A DNA stretch of 64,000 nt. Source: an uncultured Lachnospiraceae bacterium (lineage in GTDB: Bacteria > Bacillota > Clostridia > Lachnospirales > Lachnospiraceae). Position 1 is the first letter of the stretch, and every line of letters begins with the position of its first letter. The translations under genes and the position numbers were made by a program. This document shows, piece by piece, positions 8,108 to 16,299 of this stretch. The notes below the pieces were generated by a model that saw only the letters and a program-made list of their open reading frames with translations, had not been told where the DNA came from and did no database searches. The DNA is taken from the NCBI GenBank assembly GCA_947382625.1, contig CANDAG010000005.1, forward strand, positions 62,001-126,000, given 5' to 3'.

Positions 8108-10288
8108 CTATCTTTTTCTTCCGTCCCCTATCACGCCGTGAAAATTCAGTCCGAACCCGAATCCATAGGCATTCCTCTGGCTGTCCACATAGGCTTCATA
8201 GTCAAAGGGCAGATCCTCACAGTGGGCTTCGATGGTAGCCATATCCTTTGGCATAATAGCCGGAAGAAGCCCTGTAGGTTCATAGTTTCCTGCAAGGATC
8301 TCAAAAGGCGCTCTCGCCCTCACCCCGAAATCTGCCAGGATCGCATCCGCATAGGGCTCCAGCTCTGCAAACACGGTGGGATTTTTCATGGTCAGGCAGA
8401 CGATCACAGGCTTATCTCCCATTTTCTTTTTGGTGTCTATCACCATATCCAGATCTTCCTCATTGGCACAAGTCACCCTCTTGCCCCGGTAGCTTCCTTT
8501 CCCGGTGATCCCTTCTGCCCGTGCAGTAACTGCCTCATAGGGACGATACTGCAGCGTAACGGGCTGATAACCGTTTTCATATCCCATACTGACAGGAGAT
8601 GCCACGAAGCAGATTGCCGCATCCGCCTCCCCGGGCGTATCCACCACCTGGAAAAACTCCCCTGCCGCTGCCTTACCCGGAGGCGGCGCCGTCACATCCT
8701 CGGTGAAATTCCCGAAAAAGGTGCGGTAAGGCTTCACATGCCTGTCCGGAATATAAACCTTTGTCTTCTTTGGAAGAGGAAGGGTCTGATCCTTATTCTT
8801 CAACAGTACCATGGACTTCAGCTGAGAAAGATAACCTTTTTCCACATATTCCTTTTTTCCCACCTCTGAGAGAGACTTTTCCAGATCCAGGTAAGGATTT
8901 TCAAAGAGTCCTACCTGGAAAATATTGGTGAGAAGCCGCACGGCAGAACGTTCAAACCTTGCCCTTGCCTGCTCCTCCCCGTATTTTTCACAGGCCATCC
9001 GGTAAGCTGCAAGCACCGGCCCGGCCTCATTGTTTCCGCCGAACTGATCTACTCCCGCTTCCAACGCTTTAAAGTGACGTTCCTCCACAGAAAGCTCCTC
9101 CACGCCCCAGCACTTGCCGCCTAAGGCAGAGTGGATATCCGGTCCTTTATCTGCCGTGATCGCCCAGTCCGTGCAGACCACCCCTTCATATCCAAGCTGC
9201 TCTCTGAGTACATCGCCGATCAGATATCTGCTGTAGGAATTGCCCACATTTTCTTTATTTTGGGTATCCTGTCCATAGGAAATAGAGTAATACGGCATCA
9301 CTGCGCTTGCCTTACCCGTAGGACCGTCCAGCCGGAAAGCCGCCTCCGAAAACACCCTCATATGTTCCTCAAAGTTATTCCCGGGATAAACGGAATATTG
9401 TCCAAAGGCATAGTGGGCATCCCTTCCGCATTCTGCCGGGCCTCCCCCCGGAAAATGCTTCACCATAGCATTGACGCTCTCATCTCCCCAGCCGCTCTCC
9501 TGCCCCGGGGTAGTCTGAAAGCCGTCACAGTAAGCCTTAGCCATATCACAGGAAAGTGAAAAATCCGGCCCAAAGGTATCGGCCCACCGCATCCATCTGG
9601 GCTCCGTGCCCAGGTCGATCTGGGGGGAAAGCGCCGTTGTGATCCCCAACGCCCGGTACTCTTTGGATGCGATTTCCCCAAACTCCTTTACCAGCTCCTT
9701 GTCAAAGGTTGCCGCCAGTCCCACCCCGTTTGCCCATTTGCTGATAGGCTCTCCTGTCATTGCCTTATATTCTGTGTCTGCATCTACACTATGTCTCGGG
9801 TCGGAGCTGTTGTTCACCGGGATCCCAAAGCCGGTATTCTCCGCGCAGGCCTGCAGCCTGTTATTCCACTTCACTGCCACCTCTGTACTGGCAAAACCGG
9901 TCACCAACACATGGCGTACGCCGTCCTTTTGGATAAACTCTTTTTGCTGATCCGTCAGCTCCCACGGGTCAGCTCCGCTTTCTTTAAAGGTCTTCCCGCC
10001 ATAAGTCCCGGAAAAGGCTCCCTCTCCTGCCGGAACCATCTGGTGGCTGCTGTAAAGCATAAGCCCCGCAATTTCTTCGATCGAAAGCCTTCCGGCCAGA
10101 TCCGCAGCCCTTTCCCCGGGACTAAGCCGCCAGTCCGCATAAGGCAGAAGCTCCCCTTCTCCCGTGAAATCCTTGAAATAGAGCCCATCCCTTTCCAGGA
10201 TCTTTACTCTGGAATTCTCCGCGATCCCCAGATCCTTGCCATCCTTGTTTTGGTAGAGCCTGTAACCGTCCTTCAAAATACCTTCCAT
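8108..10288 (-). CDS. Glycoside hydrolase family 3 beta-glucosidase-like enzyme
   Basis: This 726-residue GH3 enzyme has the standard order: TIM barrel (about 60-400) then alpha/beta sandwich (about 480-690). The conserved substrate-binding KH pair is in VKHFPGGGP (Lys277, His278). The predicted nucleophile is Asp374 in VVCTDWAITAD. There is no signal peptide, so it should act in the cytoplasm on imported beta-gluco- or beta-xylo-oligosaccharides; the exact sugar is unknown. The RBS AAGGGGTGA lies 9 nt before the ATG. It lies downstream of the rhamnose genes but behind a strong hairpin (10388-10420), so it is probably a separate unit. Confidence 0.92.
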   Translation of the reverse strand: MEGILKDGYRLYQNKDGKDLGIAENSRVKILERDGLYFKDFTGEGELLPYADWRLSPGERAADLAGRLSIEEIAGLMLYSSHQMVPAGEGAFSGTYGGKTFKESGADPWELTDQQKEFIQKDGVRHVLVTGFASTEVAVKWNNRLQACAENTGFGIPVNNSSDPRHSVDADTEYKAMTGEPISKWANGVGLAATFDKELVKEFGEIASKEYRALGITTALSPQIDLGTEPRWMRWADTFGPDFSLSCDMAKAYCDGFQTTPGQESGWGDESVNAMVKHFPGGGPAECGRDAHYAFGQYSVYPGNNFEEHMRVFSEAAFRLDGPTGKASAVMPYYSISYGQDTQNKENVGNSYSRYLIGDVLREQLGYEGVVCTDWAITADKGPDIHSALGGKCWGVEELSVEERHFKALEAGVDQFGGNNEAGPVLAAYRMACEKYGEEQARARFERSAVRLLTNIFQVGLFENPYLDLEKSLSEVGKKEYVEKGYLSQLKSMVLLKNKDQTLPLPKKTKVYIPDRHVKPYRTFFGNFTEDVTAPPPGKAAAGEFFQVVDTPGEADAAICFVASPVSMGYENGYQPVTLQYRPYEAVTARAEGITGKGSYRGKRVTCANEEDLDMVIDTKKKMGDKPVIVCLTMKNPTVFAELEPYADAILADFGVRARAPFEILAGNYEPTGLLPAIMPKDMATIEAHCEDLPFDYEAYVDSQRNAYGFGFGLNFHGVIGDGRKR

Positions 10289-10350
10289 GTTCTTATGTCA
10301 CCCCTTCTTTTCTTTTTTATTATGGTAACATACCGGTATTCTAAAAACAA

Positions 10351-10386
10351 TAACGGATGCCACGCTTCGCAAGTAAGCTTACCGAT
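10351..10386 (+). repeat. 36-bp REP-like unit, divergent copy
   Basis: The unit has the core CACGCTTCGC and ends AAGCTTACCGAT, aligning over 36 bp with the family. The outer stem is not preserved in this copy, although the inner GC-TTC-GC is. It directly abuts the terminator hairpin downstream of fucO. Confidence 0.65.
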
Positions 10387-10387
10387 C

Positions 10388-10420
10388 AAAAAGCCCCGCG
10401 ATATCCTGCAGGGCTTTTTT
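10388..10420 (-). terminator. Terminator at the end of the rhamnose operon
   Basis: AAAAAGCCC and GGGCTTTTTT are complementary arms around a 14-nt loop, giving poly-T tails on both strands. It lies 22 bp after the fucO stop codon and so should end the rhaB-rhaA-rhaD-fucO transcript. Confidence 0.8.
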
Positions 10421-10441
10421 AACATCAATTTTTGTTTTGCC

Positions 10442-11590
10442 TTAGATCAAAGACTCATACAGCTTCGTGATATCCTCCACACTGGTCTCCTTCGGATTGC
10501 CCGGCCGGCAGGCATCGTCATAAGCAGACTGTGCAAGGAAAGGGATATCCTCTCTCTTTACGATTTCCTTTAAGTCTCCCGGGATTCCCACATCCTCTGA
10601 CAGCTTCTTGACTGCATCTACCGCTGCCTTTCTGTATTCCTCCTGTGTCATGGCATCAACTCCCGCAACACCCATGGCCCTTGCGATCTCCCGGTACTTT
10701 TCCCCGGTTGCCTCTGCATTGTACTCCATTACAGTAGGAAGAATGATCGCATTGGCGATTCCATGAGGGGTATCATACAGTGCCCCGAGAGGGTGCGCCA
10801 TGGAATGAACGATCCCGAGACCTACATTGGAGAAGCCCATTCCTGCCACATACTGGCCGAGAGCCATATCCTCTCTTCCCTCCGGAGTGTTATCCACTGC
10901 GCCTCTTAAGGAACGGGAAATAATCTCGATAGCCTTTAAGTGGAACATATCTGATAATTCCCAGGCGCCTGCCGTAATATAACCCTCAATGGCATGGGTC
11001 AGGGCATCCATACCGGTGGCGGCCGTAAGCCCCTTAGGCATGGTGGACATCATTTCCGGATCCACAAAGGCAACCACAGGAATATCCTTAGGATCAACGC
11101 ATACCATCTTACGGTTCTTTGCCGCATCAGTGATCACATAGTTAATGGTCACCTCTGCAGCGGTTCCGGCCGTAGTAGGCACTGCGAAGATCGGAACTGA
11201 CTTATTGGTGGTGGGCGCCACGCCCTCTAAGCTTATCACATCTGCAAAATCCGGATTGTTGATGATAATGCCGATGGCCTTGGCGGTATCCATGGAAGAA
11301 CCACCGCCGATAGCGATCAGATAATCCGCACCGGACTTCTTAAAGGCTTCCACCCCTGTCTGCACATTTTCAATGGTAGGATTAGGCTTGATGTTGGAAT
11401 ACACTTCATAGGAAAGCCCTGCCTCATCCAGAACATCCAGTACCTTCCCCGTAACCCCGAATTTGATCAGATCCGGGTCAGAGCATACAAAAGCCTTCTG
11501 AAAGCCCCTGCCCTTTGCCTCTCCTGCGATCTCCCTGACGGCTCCTGCGCCGTGGTAGGATGTCTCGTTTAACACAAATCTGTTTGCCAT
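10442..11590 (-). CDS. fucO: Lactaldehyde reductase (iron-containing group III alcohol dehydrogenase)
   Basis: The product (382 residues) reduces L-lactaldehyde from rhamnose cleavage to L-1,2-propanediol with NADH. It shows the group III signatures: nucleotide loop IGGGSSMDTAKAIG, then PTTAGTAAE, and metal ligands in MDALTHAIEGY and HSMAHPLGALYDTPHG. The start at 11590 is chosen because AGGAGG sits 7-8 nt upstream and FucO proteins begin MANR; an upstream in-frame ATG at 11623 overlaps the rhaD end. It follows rhaD in one operon. The symbol is by family resemblance plus context; a broader alcohol dehydrogenase role cannot be excluded. Confidence 0.92.
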   Translation of the reverse strand: MANRFVLNETSYHGAGAVREIAGEAKGRGFQKAFVCSDPDLIKFGVTGKVLDVLDEAGLSYEVYSNIKPNPTIENVQTGVEAFKKSGADYLIAIGGGSSMDTAKAIGIIINNPDFADVISLEGVAPTTNKSVPIFAVPTTAGTAAEVTINYVITDAAKNRKMVCVDPKDIPVVAFVDPEMMSTMPKGLTAATGMDALTHAIEGYITAGAWELSDMFHLKAIEIISRSLRGAVDNTPEGREDMALGQYVAGMGFSNVGLGIVHSMAHPLGALYDTPHGIANAIILPTVMEYNAEATGEKYREIARAMGVAGVDAMTQEEYRKAAVDAVKKLSEDVGIPGDLKEIVKREDIPFLAQSAYDDACRPGNPKETSVEDITKLYESLI

Positions 11591-11612
11591 GATAAAAACC
11601 TCCTCTTTCTTT

Positions 11613-12437
11613 TTATTTTTCATATAAAAATTTTTCAGGCAATGTAACCTTAAAATCTTTAGCCAGATCCCTGAATTCTTCAGGTTTAATGGTCTGCAGC
11701 TTGTCAGGACGCATGGAGAGCATCTTCACCAAAATCTCTGCCGCTTTTTCTACTGTATGCATCAGTCCGAAGGTCAGGTCAAAATCCTCTCCGGCAGCGA
11801 ACATGCCGTGGTGCGCCCAGATCGCCACATCATACTCCTTCATCAGCTTGCTGGTCTCTACCGCGATCTCTCTTCCTCCCGGCACCATCCAGGGTACTAC
11901 GCCGATCCCGTCCGGGAACACCACCGGACATTCCGTAGCCATCTCCCATAATTCTCTTGTAAATACTTCATCCTTAAGGGGAAGAACAAAGGTAAGAGCG
12001 ATCACATTAGCCGGATGGGCATGATAGATCACCCGATATCTGTCCTCTGTCAGTTCTTTTTTTACCTCATGGTTCATCAAATGGGATGGAAGCTCCGAGG
12101 TAGGCCTTCCGCCATTTACAAGCCCCCATACAATACGGTAGTTTTCCCCTTTCTCATCCAGTTCAATCATGCAGATGGAATCTTCCGGCTTGATGATCAC
12201 ATTACGAAAATACTTTCCGCTCCCGGTCACCAGGAAATATTCCCCTGCCAGCTTCGGAACAGAGGTCCCGATTTCTCTCCATTCCCCTGCCCGGAAGCTT
12301 TCCTTTACCGCCTCGGCCTCCTCCGGTTTCACCCTGTAGGAAAGGTTTCCGCCGTTTCTCTCATGCCAGCCCTGTTCCCAGCCGTCATTTGCCATCCGGA
12401 TAAAGCCCTGTACAAATTCCGCATCCAAAAAGTTCAT
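11613..12437 (-). CDS. rhaD: Rhamnulose-1-phosphate aldolase
   Basis: This 274-residue class II aldolase matches the E. coli RhaD length. It cleaves L-rhamnulose 1-phosphate to DHAP and L-lactaldehyde. Visible family motifs are HERNGGNLSYR near the N-terminus, the zinc pair in YHAHPANVIALT, and IWAHHGMFAAG with the third zinc histidine. AAGGAGG precedes the ATG by 9 nt. It lies between rhaA (33 bp upstream) and fucO, so the aldehyde product is handed to the next enzyme of the same operon. Confidence 0.96.
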   Translation of the reverse strand: MNFLDAEFVQGFIRMANDGWEQGWHERNGGNLSYRVKPEEAEAVKESFRAGEWREIGTSVPKLAGEYFLVTGSGKYFRNVIIKPEDSICMIELDEKGENYRIVWGLVNGGRPTSELPSHLMNHEVKKELTEDRYRVIYHAHPANVIALTFVLPLKDEVFTRELWEMATECPVVFPDGIGVVPWMVPGGREIAVETSKLMKEYDVAIWAHHGMFAAGEDFDLTFGLMHTVEKAAEILVKMLSMRPDKLQTIKPEEFRDLAKDFKVTLPEKFLYEK

Positions 12438-12470
12438 TGTTAAAATCCTCCTTCAACTGCTGCCATTTCT

Positions 12471-13727
12471 TTATCTTTTAAGCAGTACCTCTTCCTCGTA
12501 TTTCTTAATTGTCTCAAACCACTCTCTGCCTGAAGCCGCCACGCCGCACTGCCTGCAGTACTCCTCCCACACATCTCCAAAGGGTGCAAGCTTCATGTCT
12601 TCCTGGAACATCATAAGCTCTGTCATTCTGTTTTCGTCCTGAAGCCTTTTGAACTCCTCATTCGGCGTGCAAAGAGCGTTTAAAAGCGCCTTCTGCCAGC
12701 TCCGAAAGCCCACAGTCCAGGCTGCCACCCGGTTGATGCCTGCATCAAAATAGTCAAGAGCCATATAAACTCTGTCAAGTCCGTCGCAGCGCACAATCTC
12801 CCTGGCCATTTCCCTTGTCTCATCGTCAAAAAGCACCACATGATCGCTGTCCCAGCGCACAGGCCTTGTGATATGCAGGGCGATCTCCGGATAAAAACAA
12901 AGCAACGCCGGGATCTTGTCGGAAACCATCTCGGTGGGATGATAATGGCCGTTATCCATAAGAGGAAGGCAGCCATGGGTTGCCGCAAAGCTTAAGGAAA
13001 ACTCTGCAGAGCCTGCCGTATAGGATTCCACACCGATGCCGAATACCTTGGATTCCACACAGGGCTTTACCAGGTTTTTGTCATAAGGCTCTGAGAGGAT
13101 CTGCTCGATAGAATCCTTATAACGCAGACGAGGCCCCATTCTGTCTCCGGGAATATCCTTGAATCCGTCCCCGATCCAGATATTCATCACACAGGGGATC
13201 CCTGTCTCTTTGGCAAAATATTCGGAAATCCGGATACATGCCTTTCCATGATCGATCCAGAATTTTCTGGTCTCCTCATCAGGACTTGTAAGGGTCAGAC
13301 CATCCTTGATCCTGTCATGGGAAAAGAAGGTGGGATTAAAGTCGATCCCCATATTCCTCTCTTTTGCAAACGCCACCCACCTGGCAAAGTGTTCCGGCCC
13401 GATCTGATCTCTGTCCACAAACTGCCCTTCCTCAAAGATCGCATAGCTGGCATGGAGATTCAGCTTCTTCTTACCCGGCATTAATTTCAGCGCCTGATCC
13501 ATGTCCTGCATCAGTTCCTCGGGTGTTTTGGCCTTCCCCGGGTAATTGCCCGTAGTCTGGATCCCTCCGGTCAAAGGTCCCTCATGGTCAAATCCGATCA
13601 CATCGTCTCCCTGCCAGCAATGAAGAGAAACCGGGATCTCCTTTAACCTGGCGATTGCCTGATCCGTATCTACTCCTATCTGCGCATAGGCTTTTTTGGC
13701 GGATTCATATCTTTCTTTCTGGTCCAT
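12471..13727 (-). CDS. rhaA: L-rhamnose isomerase
   Basis: The 418-residue product converts L-rhamnose to L-rhamnulose. It is essentially the same length as E. coli RhaA and begins with the family pattern YESAKKAYAQIGVDTDQAI, then PVSLHCWQGDDV. Metal-binding residues lie in LHASYA, MNIWIGDGFKD and in the MDNGHYHPTE stretch. A GGAAGGAG site lies upstream of the ATG. The 102-bp gap to rhaB contains no terminator, which supports co-transcription. Confidence 0.97.
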   Translation of the reverse strand: MDQKERYESAKKAYAQIGVDTDQAIARLKEIPVSLHCWQGDDVIGFDHEGPLTGGIQTTGNYPGKAKTPEELMQDMDQALKLMPGKKKLNLHASYAIFEEGQFVDRDQIGPEHFARWVAFAKERNMGIDFNPTFFSHDRIKDGLTLTSPDEETRKFWIDHGKACIRISEYFAKETGIPCVMNIWIGDGFKDIPGDRMGPRLRYKDSIEQILSEPYDKNLVKPCVESKVFGIGVESYTAGSAEFSLSFAATHGCLPLMDNGHYHPTEMVSDKIPALLCFYPEIALHITRPVRWDSDHVVLFDDETREMAREIVRCDGLDRVYMALDYFDAGINRVAAWTVGFRSWQKALLNALCTPNEEFKRLQDENRMTELMMFQEDMKLAPFGDVWEEYCRQCGVAASGREWFETIKKYEEEVLLKR

Positions 13728-13829
13728 AGTATTTTGGGCTCCTTCCTTTATTTCTTTTTTGTTCTTTAATGGTTTAGACTTTTTTATAAATTTTCAAGCT
13801 GCCACAGCAGTGGTAAGCTATGCCCCATA

Positions 13830-15227
13830 TTACTCGTAGACGACAATAGGAAAGGACTGATAAACGCAGGCTCTCGCATCCTGCAGATCTGCCAGCTCTC
13901 CTTCTGCTATCATTTGGGCGGCAATGTTGCCGATGGCCGTAGCCTCCACAGGCCCTGCTAAAACCTTCCGTCCCGTTGCCTTTGCCGTAAGACGGTTTAA
14001 ATACTCCGCATTAGAGCCGCCTCCCATAATATGAATGCTCTCATAATGGCAGCCTGTCATCTGCTCAATCTCTTCCACCGTAGAGGCGTAGCACTCTGCA
14101 AGGCTGTTATAAATTACCGAAGCCACCTCCGCAATACCCTCTGGCACCTGCTGTCCCGATTCCTCACAGGCCTTTTGCACTTCCCTGGTCATATCCGCCG
14201 GCGCCAGAAAACGTTCATCATTACAATCTACCAGAGATGCGATCTCACACTCAGAAGCCATATCACAGATCTCTCCAAATCCAAGACCCTCGCCGATCTC
14301 CTTCTTTACCGACTGAATCATCCAAAGTCCCATAATATTTTTCAGATACCTGAAGCGACAGTCGTAGCCCCCTTCGTTGGAAAGATTATGGGCCTTGCTC
14401 TCCGGGGAACAGTCAGCCTCCAAAAGCTCCGTCCCCATCAGAGACCATGTCCCGGAGCTGATATAAAGCGTGTTCTCCTCATTGCCCGGGATAGCCATCA
14501 CTGCCGAACCCGTATCGTGAGCTGCGGCATGCACCACCTTACAATCGAAGCCTACCTCATCCCTGATCTCCTGCCGTAAACCCCCCAGTTCACTGCCCGG
14601 CATACAGATTTCCATAAAAATATCCTCCGGATATCCCAGCCGCCGGATCAATTCCCTGTCCCAGTCCTTTGTTTCCGGGCTTAACAGCTGGGTAGTAGAA
14701 GCAATGGTGTACTCTGCCGCTGCCTTTCCTGTCAAAAGATAATTGAAATAATCCGGCGTTAAAAGCAACTTTTTAGCAGCCGCCAGCTGCGCAGGCTTTC
14801 TTTGCTTCAAAGCCATAAGCTGATAAATCGTGTTAAAGCTCTGTTTCTGGATCCCTGTCAGGGCATAAAGCTCATCCTCATCCACGAGCTCGTACACCTT
14901 CTGATCCATGCCCCTGGTCCGGCTGTCCCGGTAGGCCACGGCATTTCCGATCCGCTCTCCACTTTCATCCAAAAGCACGAAATCAACCCCCCAGGTATCG
15001 ATCCCCAGGCTTACCGGGATCTTCCCAAGCTCCTTGCACTTTTTCATCCCATTTTTGATCTCTTCAAAGAGCTTCTCCGACTCCCAGACCAGTTCTCCGT
15101 CCTTCTCCACCATTCCGTTGGGAAATCGGTAAACCTCCTCCAGAACCATCCTGCCCTTTTCCTTATGGGCCAGGATGTGGCGTCCGCTGGAAGCCCCTAT
15201 GTCAATCGCCAGATAATACCTCTCCAT
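13830..15227 (-). CDS. rhaB: Rhamnulokinase
   Basis: This 465-residue FGGY-family kinase phosphorylates L-rhamnulose with ATP. The N-terminal phosphate loop is AIDIGASSGRHI. Sugar-binding GIDTWGVDFVLLD and YRDSRTRGM follow, and the C-terminal ATP site is IHIMGGGSNAEYLNRLTA. It is the first gene of the rhamnose operon. The ATG follows AAGGAG by 4-5 nt. No RhaR/RhaS-type regulator or rhamnose transporter is adjacent within this window. Confidence 0.96.
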   Translation of the reverse strand: MERYYLAIDIGASSGRHILAHKEKGRMVLEEVYRFPNGMVEKDGELVWESEKLFEEIKNGMKKCKELGKIPVSLGIDTWGVDFVLLDESGERIGNAVAYRDSRTRGMDQKVYELVDEDELYALTGIQKQSFNTIYQLMALKQRKPAQLAAAKKLLLTPDYFNYLLTGKAAAEYTIASTTQLLSPETKDWDRELIRRLGYPEDIFMEICMPGSELGGLRQEIRDEVGFDCKVVHAAAHDTGSAVMAIPGNEENTLYISSGTWSLMGTELLEADCSPESKAHNLSNEGGYDCRFRYLKNIMGLWMIQSVKKEIGEGLGFGEICDMASECEIASLVDCNDERFLAPADMTREVQKACEESGQQVPEGIAEVASVIYNSLAECYASTVEEIEQMTGCHYESIHIMGGGSNAEYLNRLTAKATGRKVLAGPVEATAIGNIAAQMIAEGELADLQDARACVYQSFPIVVYE

Positions 15228-15266
15228 ACCTTCTCCTTCCTGCTTAATAAATAAGTCCTGATTGTT

Positions 15267-15272
15267 ATTCTA
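15267..15272 (-). promoter_or_regulatory. Probable -10 box of the rhamnose operon
   Basis: On the minus strand TAGAAT lies 40 bp before the rhaB start codon. No good -35 is present 17 bp upstream; that position falls in the T-run of the cutC terminator. This suggests a promoter needing an activator. Confidence 0.4.
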
Positions 15273-15287
15273 CCGGAAAATATGGCT

Positions 15288-15320
15288 AAAAAAAAGACAC
15301 CTTTTGTGAAAAAAAGTGTC
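15288..15320 (-). terminator. Terminator of cutC
   Basis: On the minus strand GACAC plus A-run pairs with T-run plus GTGTC, followed by eight T. It ends the cutC transcript and separates it from the rhamnose operon. Confidence 0.75.
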
Positions 15321-15401
15321 CTTATTTGCAGGGGTGGATTTGATAAATAAACAGACTTTACATCTTTTATTTCCATGTATAAAAAACATCACGGCCCTGA
15401 C

Positions 15402-16154
15402 CTATCTGCCCTCCAAAAGCTTCTTCGCGCAAGCCACCACTTCCGGATCTGTCCTGAAAATACAAAACTCGTCCATTCCCGGTATCCCCATGGGAACTCC
15501 CTGTCTGCGATATTCCATTTCGCTCTCTAAGGTCTTTTTGGCAGATAAATGAAAACAGGTGATTTCCGTCTCCGAAAGGAAACGCCTGATCACCTCGGGT
15601 GTCACACCTGCCCCGGCCATGATCCGGGGCCCGCCCTCTTTCTTTTGGATCTCTGTAAGCTCCTTCAAAAGAGGCAGTCCTTTCAGGCAGTTTTCTTCCT
15701 GGCCGGAGGTCAGGATCGTGTCGATCCCCAGTTCACCGGCCTGCCGGTAGGTTTCCCGGGGATCGGCGCACAGATCAAAGGCTCTGTGCAGGGTCACCCT
15801 CATGCCCTGTGCAGCTGCCATTAATTCTTTCATCTGTTCCCTGCAAAGGCTCCCGTCCTTAGCAAGACACCCGATCACAACGCCCTCTGCTCCTGCCTCC
15901 CGAAACAGACTGATATCCCTTGCCATCACTGCAATCTCATGATCCGTATAAAGGAAATCTCCATAGCGGGGCCTTATAAGCACCCGAATGGGAAGCCCGG
16001 TCCGCTCCCTGACTTCTTCAAACAGCCCAAGGCCGGGCGTGATACCGCCGATCACAAGGCCCGCGCAAAGCTCTAACCGGTCCGCACCGCCCCGGGCCGC
16101 CGCTAAAGCAGACTCTACACTGTCCACACAGCATTCCAAAAGATATGAGGTCAT
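15402..16154 (-). CDS. cutC: CutC-family protein
   Basis: The product (250 residues from the chosen start) is a TIM-barrel CutC protein: LLECCVDSVESALAAARGGADRLELCA at its start in segments, RVLIRPRYGDFLYTD, HRAFD, and LTSGQ. The family was first linked to copper tolerance, but its biochemical activity is not established. The ATG at 16154 is preferred because AAGGAG lies 7 nt upstream; an upstream ATG at 16208 would add 18 residues with no RBS. It diverges from the SpoIID/LysM protein gene and is transcribed alone. Confidence 0.9.
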   Translation of the reverse strand: MTSYLLECCVDSVESALAAARGGADRLELCAGLVIGGITPGLGLFEEVRERTGLPIRVLIRPRYGDFLYTDHEIAVMARDISLFREAGAEGVVIGCLAKDGSLCREQMKELMAAAQGMRVTLHRAFDLCADPRETYRQAGELGIDTILTSGQEENCLKGLPLLKELTEIQKKEGGPRIMAGAGVTPEVIRRFLSETEITCFHLSAKKTLESEMEYRRQGVPMGIPGMDEFCIFRTDPEVVACAKKLLEGR

Positions 16155-16299
16155 TATTTTACTCCTTACCTGTTCCTGTATTTTTTTAATTGTAACACTT
16201 TTCTCCATTTCTGAAAATGAGTTTTGGAGATTGAATTGTAACTGTCACCATCTTTTTTCATATTAATATAAAAAGTACTCCTACGGAGAAACCAACTCT

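Noticed and set aside
9791-10573. A 260-codon plus-strand open frame opposite the first GH3 gene
   Set aside because: It spans the GH3 gene 5' end, the fucO terminator and the fucO 3' end on the opposite strand and has no coding features.
10442-15227. Fucose rather than rhamnose pathway, because of the FucO-type gene
   Set aside because: The kinase, isomerase and aldolase show rhamnulose-type motifs and lengths; FucO-type lactaldehyde reductases serve both pathways.
16200-16299. Sporulation sigma-K-type promoter before the SpoIID-like gene
   Set aside because: CATATTAATA resembles a sigma-K -10 box, but the -35 element is too short to judge in AT-rich DNA; not reported as a feature.
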